Assembly: GCA_964496695.1 (NCBI GenBank)
Contig: CAZCBE010000014.1
Coordinates: 16,154-80,153 of the forward strand
Source of the DNA: SXTU01 sp964496695
GTDB taxonomy: Bacteria > Verrucomicrobiota > Verrucomicrobiia > Limisphaerales > SXTU01
Direction: 5' to 3'
DNA: 64,000 nucleotides
The notes beneath the pieces are model-generated. The model was given only the letters and a program-made list of their open reading frames with translations, was not told the origin of the DNA and did no database searches. A program made the position numbers and the translations under genes. Positions within the stretch are counted from its first letter, which is position 1; the number at the start of each line of letters is the position of its first letter. Below are positions 23,055 through 31,592 of the stretch, one piece after another.

Positions 23055-26000
23055 ATGAAATCCTTAGCCCACCGCCTTGCCTCGTGCCTCAGTCTGGCCG
23101 CCGCCGGGAGTTTCCTCTCGTTGCTTCCGCCCGTCCACGCGCAGCAGCCTGCCGCCGCGCCGCTGGACCCGAAGGTCCTCAAGCAATACGAGACCATCCT
23201 CACCCACAAGTTCTCGCGCGACCTGACCGACATATTCTACTCGCTCGAACGGACCGGCACGGCGGACACCGCCACGATGACGGCCTCGGACCGCTTCTTC
23301 TCCTATTACCGCATGGGCGACTGGGCGAAGATCCGGTCCGAACTGGCGCTGCTCCCGACGGACTTGTCGCGCAAGATTTACGACAAGATGCTGGTGGACC
23401 TAACCGAGAAGCAGAAACCCAACATGCGCCTCGATGACGTGCTGGGCCTCGCGGACGCCGTGCCCGGCGAGCTGACCGGCGAGAACGTGCGCAAGCTCGG
23501 CCAGCTCCTTGGGCTGGCCGTGCAGCCGAACGAGGCTTACTGGCTCTCGGACAAACTGCGCAAGGGCACCGACAAGCTGGGCGGCACTGATTCCGCGAAG
23601 CGGCTGCTCGCGGGCCGCGTCCTGCTAGCCGGCGGCTTCAAAGACCTCGCCCGCACCTACCTTCCGTCGTCCGCCCAGGTGGAGCAGATCGCGGACGAAG
23701 GCGTGCGGACTGAGCTGAGCAATTTCCTCGCCTCGCAGCAGGAGACCGAGGCCGCGCAGCGCGGGCAGGTGCAGAAGATCTGGGATGAGAACCTGCGCCT
23801 GCTGGCGATGCCCCGAGTCAACGAATGGGAGAAGTCCAAGGCCGGCACCGCGCTCGCCAAGGTGATGCTGCAAATCCAGCCCGGCACGCTCGCGCCGGTT
23901 TTCGTGGATTTGGTGAAGAACAATCCTGAGAGCGCCGTGCGGCTGGTCAGCGGACTGCAGCGCAAGCTGCAGAACGAGGCGCGTGGAGAGGTCGCCTTGC
24001 GCACGGACAATCTCAAGCTGCAGGCCACCGTCGCCGGCCTGCTTGCCGAGAATGTGGACCTCAATGCGAAGCCGTGGAACCAGCTCGCCCAGTTGATGAT
24101 CGAGTTCTGGATGACCGAGGCGGAGAACACGTTCTTCCAGAAGACCTTCACCACCTCCTCCCGGCCGAAGCCGGTCGTGGCCGAGGACCTGCTCGCCACC
24201 GCGCCGACCGGCAAGTGGGCGGCGGTCATGCCCGCCAGCCTGCGCGAGCGCTTCGACGTGACCCTCTCCAAGGTCATCCTGGCCAGCGCGAACTTCGACC
24301 AGGCCGCCGACCGCATCGTCGAGATCGGGAAGCGCACGCCCGAGGCGGGCGTCGCGCTCGCCGAGGATTTCCTCACCGTCTGGGCGCAGGCGCACAACCC
24401 GACGCTGCCCGAGGCGCTGCGCAAGAAATACCTGCTGCCCGACGACGCGCGCATTCCCGTCACGCCGATCATGATGGACAAGAACATCGAGAGCCTGGCG
24501 CGGATGATGGGCCTCTTCCGGCAGGCGGGCATCGCGCCGAAGGATTATCAGAAGGTCGTCGCCGCCTTTGACCTCGCCTACAGCAACGCCGAGGCCTACC
24601 GCGAGAGCCACATCGAGAAGGTCTTCGGCCCGCTCCAGAAAATGGACGAGCAGCTCTTCTTCCTCATTCTTTCGCGGATGCACACCAACCTCACCGAGCG
24701 CTGGCGCAAAATGGACGTGCAGAAGGCCGGCCTCACCCGCCGCAACGAAGTCCAGACGTTGGAAATGGTGCGGACGGGCTACGGGGCCTGCCTGCGGATG
24801 ATTGACGCGTGGCTCGCCGGCCACACCGAGGTTTCCCGCGCGCTCACGCTCGGCGGAACGCTGCTCACGGACTGGGGTGATTTCGAGTATTTTCAGGAGC
24901 TGGTCACCGGTGATACGCGCAAGCGGATGACCGGCTACAAGGAGAAGAACCTTATGGCGCAGGATTATTTTCTGCGCGGCACGCAGGCCTACGCCAAGGA
25001 AGCGCTCAAGCTCGCGCCCTCGGACTATTCCATCGAAGCCTACCTCGGCTGGTTCAACGGCCTGGTCGGCATCGGCTCCGGCGGGCAGATCAATCTCTCC
25101 AAGGCCATCAACCGCGCGGCGCTGGCGAAGATCCGCGAGCAACTGCTCGCGCTGCCAGGCAAGGCTGCCGGGGCGCACATGAGCATGTTTTCCAAGGTGG
25201 TGAACGCGCGCCTGGCGGACGAGCGCGACCCGTTGCACGAGGATTTGAAATACCGCTACCTCGCCAGCTCGCTGGTCATCACCAAGGACGATCCCTTCAC
25301 GCTCGGCGCGGAGAAGAAGGTGAAGTATTTCGACGAACTGCTCAGCGAAATCCGCCTTCAGACGCGCGTGGACGGGCCGAACACCATCGGGCGCGACCAG
25401 GATTTCGGCATCATCGTCAGCGTGGTCCATACGGAGGCGATGGGCCGCGTCGCACAGTTCGGCCAGTATCTCAGCAACGATCCAGGCGGTCCGGCCGGCA
25501 AGCAGAAGCAGCGGAAATCCCTCCTCGTGCGCAAAATGCGCGAGGCGCAGGGGCCGCGCGACGAGCTGGAACTGAGCCTCACCGAAACGCTTTCGCCGTT
25601 CTTCGACGTGAAGTCCATCGTCTTCGCCTCCACCGAGGTGAAACCCCGCCCCACCGCGCAGCCCGGCTGGGAGGAAACCGTCCTCGCCTATGCCTTGGTG
25701 CGGGCCAAGGACGCCAGCGTGGACAAGATCCCGCCCGTCGAGCTGGAGCTGAAGTTCATTGACCTGACCGGCCCGGTCACCATCCCCGCCACGTCGGCGG
25801 AGACGGTGATCAAGGTTTCGGCCAGCGCCCCGGCACGACCAGCGAAGCAGATCGAGATCACGCAGACGCTCGACACCCGGCAGTTCGCTATCAACGGCGG
25901 GCTGCTGCTGGAGATCAAGGCGACCGGCAGCGGGCTGGTGCCGGACCTTGACCAGTTGCTCGACCTCGCCGCCCTGAAGCAGACCGTGGGCGTGAAGCAG

Positions 26001-26615
26001 CTCAACGCGCACGAAGGCCTGCAGTTGAAGGAGCTGAACACCTGGGGCGAGCAGGTCGGCCCGCGTTCCGAGCGGCTCTGGACGCTCGTGCTGAACGGCG
26101 ATGCCATCCGCGCGGCGGAGGGGCCGACGGATTTCCAGTTCCCGCTGCCCAAGGCGAAGGACACCGTCGCCGTCTATCAGACCTACCGCGACATGGACCT
26201 CGCCACACTGCCCCAGCCGTCCGTGCGGCTCGGCCGCACGGCCGCCGCCGCGGCGGGCGGCGTGGTGCTGAAGGCACCCGGCAACCCCTATCTCTGGCCG
26301 GGCATCGGCGCGGCCATCGCGCTGGTCCTGGGCACCCTGATCTACGTGCTGACGAAAGGCGGGGACGACAGCGAACGGCCCCTGCACGCGCGCGACGTGT
26401 TCAAGATGCCCGCCGACGTGGACGGCTTCGCCGTGGTCGCGCTGCTCCGCCGGATGCGCACGAGTCCGCTGGTGAAGCTGGGCGAGACGCAGCAACAGGA
26501 ACTTCAGCAGGACCTCCAGCGCGTGCAGCAAACCTGCTTCGGCGGCAACGGCAGCAAGATGACCGACGCGGACCTGCGCGGGCTGGCGGAGAAGTGGCTG
26601 CGGGCGGCGACCTGA
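23055..26615 (+). CDS. Very large exported membrane-anchored protein of unknown function
   Basis: 1186 residues. A cleavable signal (CLSLAAAGSFLSLLPPVHAQ) starts it. The first 700 residues are mostly helical, and around residues 780-1050 there is a beta-rich stretch (PPVELELKFIDLTGPVTIPATSAE). One membrane helix near the C-terminus (about 1081-1099, GIGAAIALVLGTLIYVLT) is followed by a cytoplasmic tail of about 85 residues with a basic helix. The bulk is therefore periplasmic. It lies in the VWA/MoxR run and is probably a structural part of that system. I know no family for it. Confidence 0.75.
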   Translation: MKSLAHRLASCLSLAAAGSFLSLLPPVHAQQPAAAPLDPKVLKQYETILTHKFSRDLTDIFYSLERTGTADTATMTASDRFFSYYRMGDWAKIRSELALLPTDLSRKIYDKMLVDLTEKQKPNMRLDDVLGLADAVPGELTGENVRKLGQLLGLAVQPNEAYWLSDKLRKGTDKLGGTDSAKRLLAGRVLLAGGFKDLARTYLPSSAQVEQIADEGVRTELSNFLASQQETEAAQRGQVQKIWDENLRLLAMPRVNEWEKSKAGTALAKVMLQIQPGTLAPVFVDLVKNNPESAVRLVSGLQRKLQNEARGEVALRTDNLKLQATVAGLLAENVDLNAKPWNQLAQLMIEFWMTEAENTFFQKTFTTSSRPKPVVAEDLLATAPTGKWAAVMPASLRERFDVTLSKVILASANFDQAADRIVEIGKRTPEAGVALAEDFLTVWAQAHNPTLPEALRKKYLLPDDARIPVTPIMMDKNIESLARMMGLFRQAGIAPKDYQKVVAAFDLAYSNAEAYRESHIEKVFGPLQKMDEQLFFLILSRMHTNLTERWRKMDVQKAGLTRRNEVQTLEMVRTGYGACLRMIDAWLAGHTEVSRALTLGGTLLTDWGDFEYFQELVTGDTRKRMTGYKEKNLMAQDYFLRGTQAYAKEALKLAPSDYSIEAYLGWFNGLVGIGSGGQINLSKAINRAALAKIREQLLALPGKAAGAHMSMFSKVVNARLADERDPLHEDLKYRYLASSLVITKDDPFTLGAEKKVKYFDELLSEIRLQTRVDGPNTIGRDQDFGIIVSVVHTEAMGRVAQFGQYLSNDPGGPAGKQKQRKSLLVRKMREAQGPRDELELSLTETLSPFFDVKSIVFASTEVKPRPTAQPGWEETVLAYALVRAKDASVDKIPPVELELKFIDLTGPVTIPATSAETVIKVSASAPARPAKQIEITQTLDTRQFAINGGLLLEIKATGSGLVPDLDQLLDLAALKQTVGVKQLNAHEGLQLKELNTWGEQVGPRSERLWTLVLNGDAIRAAEGPTDFQFPLPKAKDTVAVYQTYRDMDLATLPQPSVRLGRTAAAAAGGVVLKAPGNPYLWPGIGAAIALVLGTLIYVLTKGGDDSERPLHARDVFKMPADVDGFAVVALLRRMRTSPLVKLGETQQQELQQDLQRVQQTCFGGNGSKMTDADLRGLAEKWLRAAT

Positions 26616-26630
26616 GAATTGGCTGACCGA

Positions 26631-26729
26631 ATGAGCAACCGCACTTCTAATTGTGGCGAAATCGCCATAGTTAATTCCCTCGAATTCGAGGGAATTGCAA
26701 TGGCCTTCCCGCCCTGGACTAACGCATGA
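26631..26729 (+). CDS. Possible 32-residue leader peptide upstream of the KilA-N gene
   Basis: ATG at 26631 opens a 32-residue frame (MSNRTSNCGEIAIVNSLEFE...) whose TGA overlaps the KilA-N ATG (ATGA at 26726-26729). A perfect 24-base palindrome (26673-26696) with core TCGAATTCGA lies inside it and encodes NSLEFEGI. The related palindrome in the KilA-N gene encodes NPVEFDGIK, so this could be a decayed copy of the same segment rather than a real gene. Confidence 0.35.
   Translation: MSNRTSNCGEIAIVNSLEFEGIAMAFPPWTNA
26673..26696. promoter_or_regulatory. Perfect 24-base palindrome upstream of the KilA-N gene
   Basis: A perfectly self-complementary site built on CCCTCGAATTCGAGGG. A smaller TGGCGAAATCGCCA hairpin lies 10 bases before it. 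It could be an operator for the adjacent KilA-N DNA-binding protein. That is inference. Confidence 0.5.
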
Positions 26730-27568
26730 GCAAAACTCGAAAGAGCACCATCGAGGTCCAAGGAGCGGTCATCGGCATCGTCTCCGAACAACAGGCCGAT
26801 TTCATCTGCTTAACTGACCTCGCCCGGTTCAAGAACGCCGACGCGACTGATGACCTCATCCGTAACTGGTTGAGAAACCGGAACACCGTAGAATTCCTAG
26901 GGGTGTGGGAACGCCTCAACAACCCAAATTTTAATCCCGTCGAATTCGACGGGATTAAAATGCAGGCCGGACTAAACAGTTTCACCCTGACGCCGAAGCA
27001 GTGGATAGAAAAGACCGGCGCGACTGGCATCACTTCCAAGCCTGGTCGCTACGGCGGCACCTACGCGCATCGGGACATTGCGTTCGAGTTTGCCGCTTGG
27101 ATTTCTGTCGAGTTCAAACTCTACCTCATCAAGGAATTCCAGCGCCTCAAGGAGGACGAAAACCGCCGTCTCTCCCTCGCTTGGAATCTCAACCGCACCC
27201 TCTCCAAGCTCAACTACCGCATCCACACTGATGCGATCAAGGTCCATCTCATCCCGCCCGCTGTGACTGCCGCGCAGGCTGCGGTGGTGTATGCCAGCGA
27301 GGCCGATCTGCTCAACGTCGCCCTGTTTGGCCAGACCGCCCGCCAATGGCATGACGCCAACCCCAAGCTCGAAGGCAACGTGCGCGACCACGCCACCATC
27401 GAGCAGCTCCTGGTGCTTGCGAACATCGAGGCCATGAATGCGGAGTTCATCCACATGAATCTGTCCCAGGGCGAGCGCCTGCGAAAACTCAACACCATCG
27501 CCATCCGCCAGATGGAGACGCTCACGGCGACGAGCCGGAAGCTTCTCCCCGGCGAGAAGAAAGATTGA
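26726..27568 (+). CDS. KilA-N domain protein (phage-type DNA-binding protein)
   Basis: A 280-residue protein whose first 115 residues are a KilA-N domain: FICLTDLARFKN, LIRNWLRNRNTVEFLGVWERLNNPNF, FTLTPKQWIEKTGATGI and SKPGRYGGTYAHRDIAFEFAAWIS. The C-terminal half (FKLYLIKEFQRLKEDE onward) is a helical extension common in bacterial virulence-locus KilA-N proteins. These are phage-derived DNA binders. It sits alone between the large exported protein and MoxR with lower GC than its neighbours, so it probably arrived by transfer. A perfect 34-base palindrome lies within its coding region. Confidence 0.92.
   Translation: MSKTRKSTIEVQGAVIGIVSEQQADFICLTDLARFKNADATDDLIRNWLRNRNTVEFLGVWERLNNPNFNPVEFDGIKMQAGLNSFTLTPKQWIEKTGATGITSKPGRYGGTYAHRDIAFEFAAWISVEFKLYLIKEFQRLKEDENRRLSLAWNLNRTLSKLNYRIHTDAIKVHLIPPAVTAAQAAVVYASEADLLNVALFGQTARQWHDANPKLEGNVRDHATIEQLLVLANIEAMNAEFIHMNLSQGERLRKLNTIAIRQMETLTATSRKLLPGEKKD
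26928..26961. repeat. Perfect 34-base palindrome inside the KilA-N coding region
   Basis: The site is fully self-complementary, centred on CCCGTCGAATTCGACGGG and flanked by ATTTTAAT/ATTAAAAT. It encodes the NFNPVEFDGIK segment. It shares its TCGAATTCGA core with the palindrome at 26673-26696, 255 bases upstream. Confidence 0.9.
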
Positions 27569-27667
27569 GCCTTGAATTCAACCAAACCCAACTGTCGAAA
27601 CGTCGCTTGAAAGCAGCCGCGCATAGACATTGAACCTGACCCTTTTTCCCAACCGAACCCAATCTTA

Positions 27668-28672
27668 ATGCAAGCCACCACCATCTCTCCCCCTCCCGCA
27701 GGCGCGCAGTCCGCGCAGCAATTCGTCGCCGGTGTCCGTGAACGCGTCGCCAAGATCGTCGTGGGCCAGGATGTCGTCGTCGAGCGCGTGATGATCGCGC
27801 TGCTCACCGGCGGCCATCTGCTGCTCCAGGGCCTGCCCGGCCTGGCCAAGACACTGCTCGTCAACTCGGTTGCCAAGGCCATCAACCTCGACTTCAAGCG
27901 CGTGCAGTTCACCGTGGACATGCTCCCGTCCGACATCATCGGCTCGGAGATCATTGACCAGAAGAGCGGCGACTTCCGCATCCACCGCGGCCCGGTCTTC
28001 ACCAACCTGCTGCTGGCCGACGAAATCAACCGCGCCGCGCCCAAGGTGCAGGGCGCGATGCTCGAGGCCATGCAGGAACGCAAGGTCACCATCGGTGGCC
28101 AGAACCTCAAGCTGCCCACGCCGTTCCTGGTCATCGCGACGCAGAACCCGGTGGAGCAGTCCGGCACGTTCGAGCTGCCCGAGGCGCAGCTCGACCGCTT
28201 CATGCTACTGCACCGGCTTGGCTATCCGGGCCGCGAGGACGAGCAGATGATCCTCCAGCGCCAGCTCGGCATGGGCCTGCGGCGCGAGGGCGGCGGCGCG
28301 GTGCCGCGCTCGGCCTTCGACATGATCAGCGACGACGCCGGGGCGTCGGTCGAGGACCTGGTCATTGCGATGGAGGCAGTCCAGGCCGTCCACGTCAGCG
28401 AAGTCATCGTGAAGCACTGCGTGGAGCTGGTCCGCCGCACGCGCGAGTCCAAGCTGCTCGACTTCGGCTGCAGTCCGCGCGCCGGTCTCGCGCTGGTCAA
28501 CGCCTCGCGCGCCCGGGCCGTCATCCACGGCCGCGACTTCGTGACGCCGGAGGATTTGTTTGACCTCGCCGAGGACGTGGTGCTGCACCGCATCCGCGTG
28601 AGCTACGAGGCGTCCGCCGCCGGCCACACCGGCAAGCAGGTGCTGGAAGGAATTCTCGGCAGTCTCGGCTGA
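27668..28672 (+). CDS. moxR: MoxR-family AAA+ ATPase
   Basis: 334 residues: Walker A GLPGLAKT, Walker B LLADEINRA followed by PKVQGAMLEAMQERKVT, the sensor and arginine region ATQNPVEQSGTFELPEAQLDRF, and the C-terminal lid domain. MoxR ATPases act as chaperones for metal or VWA proteins encoded next door. Here a DUF58 protein follows after nine bases, then two more membrane genes, one with a VWA domain, which is the standard MoxR operon order. The start ATG lies 99 bases after the KilA-N stop, so it probably has its own promoter. Confidence 0.96.
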   Translation: MQATTISPPPAGAQSAQQFVAGVRERVAKIVVGQDVVVERVMIALLTGGHLLLQGLPGLAKTLLVNSVAKAINLDFKRVQFTVDMLPSDIIGSEIIDQKSGDFRIHRGPVFTNLLLADEINRAAPKVQGAMLEAMQERKVTIGGQNLKLPTPFLVIATQNPVEQSGTFELPEAQLDRFMLLHRLGYPGREDEQMILQRQLGMGLRREGGGAVPRSAFDMISDDAGASVEDLVIAMEAVQAVHVSEVIVKHCVELVRRTRESKLLDFGCSPRAGLALVNASRARAVIHGRDFVTPEDLFDLAEDVVLHRIRVSYEASAAGHTGKQVLEGILGSLG

Positions 28673-28681
28673 CCCAAAGCC

Positions 28682-29542
28682 ATGCAGCGAAAGGTCAAAC
28701 TCAACCAGGAGCCCGTTGACGCCCGACAGTTCGAGGTCGCGGTGAAGCACCTGGCGAACAGCCTGAACTTCGGCCAGGAGGAATCGGTCTTCCACGGCAG
28801 CGGGCTGGAGTATGCGCAGTCGCGGCTCTACGTGGCGGGCGACCCGGTGAAGGCCATTGACTGGAAGGTCTCGGCGCGCATCGGCAAGCTCTTCATCAAG
28901 GAGTATCAGGAGCCCAAGCAGATTCCGCTCTACCTGCTGCTCGACACCTCCGCGTCCATGTGTGTCACCTCGCAGCCGATGAGCAAATACGCGTGGGCGG
29001 TGCAGATCGCCACGGGCATCGCGCTCGCGGCGCAGGCGAACGTGACACCGGTTGGCCTGCTCGGCTGCGGCGCGCGCGAGCTGCATGTCCGCCCGACGCT
29101 TTCGCGCAACCTCGTGATGGAGTGGTCGCACCAGCTCCGCCACCACGACTTCCTCGAAGACACTTCGCTGGCGCACCGCGCGCGGGAGGTCGCGCCGTCC
29201 TTGAAGCGCCGCACCATGATCATCGTGCTGAGTGACCTGCACGATCCCGGTGCGTTTCCCGCGCTGCAAATCCTCGCGCAGGAGCATGACGTGATCGTGC
29301 TGCACCTGCAGGACCCGGCGGAGACCGGGGTCCGAGGGTCGGGGCTTTTCCGTGGTCTGGAAGCCGAGTCCGGCCGCGCGTTTGTGGGCCATGGCCGCCG
29401 CGCGTGGGTGGATGCGGAGGGCTGGAAGGGCGAGCTAACGCGCTTCGGCATTGATTACCTGCACCTGCTGACGGACCAGCCGATTCTCGGCAAGCTGCGC
29501 CACTTCCTGGGCCAACGCGGCATGAGCGGAAAAGTGAGATAG
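28682..29542 (+). CDS. DUF58 domain protein
   Basis: 286 residues with the DUF58 signature AIDWKVSARIGKLFIKEYQEPKQIPLYLLLDTSASM. The DTSASM motif is a degenerate MIDAS (DxSxS), so the domain is VWA-related. No membrane segments are seen. It is the usual partner of MoxR and lies directly downstream. Confidence 0.93.
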   Translation: MQRKVKLNQEPVDARQFEVAVKHLANSLNFGQEESVFHGSGLEYAQSRLYVAGDPVKAIDWKVSARIGKLFIKEYQEPKQIPLYLLLDTSASMCVTSQPMSKYAWAVQIATGIALAAQANVTPVGLLGCGARELHVRPTLSRNLVMEWSHQLRHHDFLEDTSLAHRAREVAPSLKRRTMIIVLSDLHDPGAFPALQILAQEHDVIVLHLQDPAETGVRGSGLFRGLEAESGRAFVGHGRRAWVDAEGWKGELTRFGIDYLHLLTDQPILGKLRHFLGQRGMSGKVR

Positions 29543-29543
29543 C

Positions 29544-30389
29544 ATGGAAGCACAACCACAACGATTCAACAGCCGCACGCTCATCGCGGTGTGCATGGTC
29601 GTGCTCATCGCGATCTGCCTCTGGCCGCGCAAGACGGAGGAGACGCTCAACGTGCCGCTGGGCGTCGAGCAGGCGGCCATCGTGACCTACAGCGGGCCCG
29701 CCGTGGCCGTGAAGCCTTACAAGTGGGGCGTGGCGGTGAACGTGCGCATCGCCAAGGTGACCGAGCAAGCGGGCGTGCGCATCTACGACGTGCGCTACAT
29801 CGCAAACCGCGCCGGCATGTTTGACCTGAAGGATTACCTGACCTCGGAGGATGGCACGCCGCTGACTGGCCTGCCTTCGTTCAAGTTCAACGGCGATCCC
29901 AAGCTTTCCAAGCACCTCGATGCGCGCATCCAGGAGACCGAGGAGGTCGGCGTGGATGTAGGCGGGCACTATACGGCTACGTTGATCGGGCTGGGCGCGT
30001 TCTGGATTGCGTGGCTGCTGCTGCTCATCTTCTACGGACGTCCCCGGCGGCTGAAGGCCGTCGCCGCCGTTCCGGAGCCGACGCTGGCCGAGCTGCTGCG
30101 CGCGCTGCTGAGCCAGTTGGAGGCCGGCACGCTGGATGCCGGAGCCAAGGCCCGGCTGGAAATGCTGCTGCTCCGTCGCTGGCGCGAGGAACTGGCGCTC
30201 ACCGGCGCGCCGATGATCACCTCGCTCGACGTCATCAGCCGCAACGAAAAGACCAGCGAGGCGCTGCGCCAGTTGCAGCTCTGGCTGCACCAGCCAGGCT
30301 CGAAGGTCCGGCGCGAAGACATCGCGGCGGTCATCGCGCCTTACACGATTGAGCCGGTGAAAACCCAGGAACCGGAGGCCGTATCTTGA
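29544..30389 (+). CDS. Membrane protein of the MoxR operon (BatD-like position)
   Basis: 281 residues with an N-terminal helix (LIAVCMVVLIAICLWP) and a second helix near residue 155 (LIGLGAFWIAWLLLLIFY). A beta-rich periplasmic domain lies between them, and a helical cytoplasmic tail of about 110 residues follows (LAELLRALLSQLEAG, LRQLQLWLHQPG). It is one base after the DUF58 gene and overlaps the next start (TTGA). The layout resembles small BatD or DUF4381 proteins in the same operon slot, but the sequence match is not clear enough to name it. Confidence 0.8.
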   Translation: MEAQPQRFNSRTLIAVCMVVLIAICLWPRKTEETLNVPLGVEQAAIVTYSGPAVAVKPYKWGVAVNVRIAKVTEQAGVRIYDVRYIANRAGMFDLKDYLTSEDGTPLTGLPSFKFNGDPKLSKHLDARIQETEEVGVDVGGHYTATLIGLGAFWIAWLLLLIFYGRPRRLKAVAAVPEPTLAELLRALLSQLEAGTLDAGAKARLEMLLLRRWREELALTGAPMITSLDVISRNEKTSEALRQLQLWLHQPGSKVRREDIAAVIAPYTIEPVKTQEPEAVS

Positions 30390-31363
30390 AGAACCTCATC
30401 TTCCTCCATCCCCAGTGGCTCGCCTTGCTCGCCCTGCCCGTGATTCTCGCCTTCTGGGAATGGGTCCGGCGCGGCCAGCCGATCGTGCTGCCGTTCGACC
30501 ACGGTCGGCAGCGGCGTGGGCTGGTGCTGCGTTTCCTCGTGCTGTGCGCGAACTGCCTGCCCGCCGGGCTCCTTGCGCTGGCCATCATCTTCCTCGCGCA
30601 TCCGATCATCTTCAACCCGCCGGAGATCGAGCGAAAGCTGAACAACGTCCAGATCGTGCTCGATACCTCGGGCAGCATGGCGGAGAACCACGGCTCGCAG
30701 GCCAACGGCCGCCACACGCGGTTCGATTCGGCGATGGAAGGCATCCTGCAGTTCACCCATTTCCGAAAGGGCGACGCCTTCGGCCTGACCATCTTCTCGC
30801 GGCACTACATCCACTGGCTGCCGCTCACGCTGGACACGGAATCTTTCGCCCTCGCGCGGCCATTCATCGTGCCGAACAACCCCAAGCTCGATCCGCCGTC
30901 CATGGGCCGTCACGGCCTGCCGGACGAGCTGTGGGGCATCACCCTCATCGGCAAGGCGCTCTACGGCGCGAGCGACCTGCTCGCCGAACGTCCCACTGGG
31001 GACCGCATGATCATCCTCATCACCGACGGCGAGAGCAGCGACATCAAGTCGCCCAAGGACGCGGCGATCATCGCCAACCTGCGGGCGCAGAACATCACCG
31101 TCTTCGGCATCATGATGACGGAGGACCCCATCGAGCCGGCGCTGGTCGGCATCGCGCGCGCCACCGGTGGCGAAGTCTTCAACGCCGTCACGCCCGAGGC
31201 GCTGCAGGCGGTCTTCAAGCGGATTGATGAGATGAAGAAAGTGGTGGTGCTCGAAAAGAAGCCGCGAGCGTCCGACTACTACGATCCGTTCTTCCTGCCG
31301 GCGATTGCCCTGCTCGTGCTCAGCGTGCTCGCGCTCTTCGGCCTGCGCTTCACGCCGTGGTGA
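30386..31363 (+). CDS. VWA-domain membrane protein (BatA-like)
   Basis: 325 residues. Membrane segments at 10-25 (QWLALLALPVILAFWEW) and about 48-75, a VWA domain with MIDAS DTSGSM and a later TDGESSD, then a terminal helix (FFLPAIALLVLSVLALFGLRF). Classic BatA topology. TTG at 30386 starts it, its last two bases shared with the TGA of the gene before. It closes the MoxR operon. Confidence 0.92.
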   Translation: MKNLIFLHPQWLALLALPVILAFWEWVRRGQPIVLPFDHGRQRRGLVLRFLVLCANCLPAGLLALAIIFLAHPIIFNPPEIERKLNNVQIVLDTSGSMAENHGSQANGRHTRFDSAMEGILQFTHFRKGDAFGLTIFSRHYIHWLPLTLDTESFALARPFIVPNNPKLDPPSMGRHGLPDELWGITLIGKALYGASDLLAERPTGDRMIILITDGESSDIKSPKDAAIIANLRAQNITVFGIMMTEDPIEPALVGIARATGGEVFNAVTPEALQAVFKRIDEMKKVVVLEKKPRASDYYDPFFLPAIALLVLSVLALFGLRFTPW

Positions 31364-31422
31364 GCGAGGTCTGCCCCGGCAGACCCTGAAACAGAGCGTC
31401 CAGGCGACCGGCCGGCGTGAGT

Positions 31423-31520
31423 GGAGCGCGGCGTTCACGCCGCAGAAGGCGGCGATGGGAAAGGTGCGTGCGAACGACCACTGGCGTGCTCCCGTTTCTG
31501 CGGCCTGAAGGCCGCGCTCC
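31423..31520. repeat. REP-like inverted pair (GGAGCGCGGCGTTCACGCCGC family)
   Basis: The left head is GGAGCGCGGCGTTCACGCCG, and the right end CGGCCTGAAGGCCGCGCTCC is its inverted partner. It lies in the gap between the convergent BatA-like and methyltransferase genes. Relatives are at 35251-35350, 53167-53260 and 54018-54114. Confidence 0.85.
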
Positions 31521-31592
31521 ACGTTGACCGTGCCGCGGTGCGTTTTCGCGTCCCTTCGCGTGTTTCGCGGGCACCTGCCGGGGAAGCGCGGG

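Noticed and set aside
23625..26531. A 968-residue antisense frame opposite the large exported protein
   Set aside because: High-GC codon bias opens the opposite strand. The product is rich in Arg/His/Ala/Gly and has no domain, while the plus-strand gene has a signal peptide and operon context.
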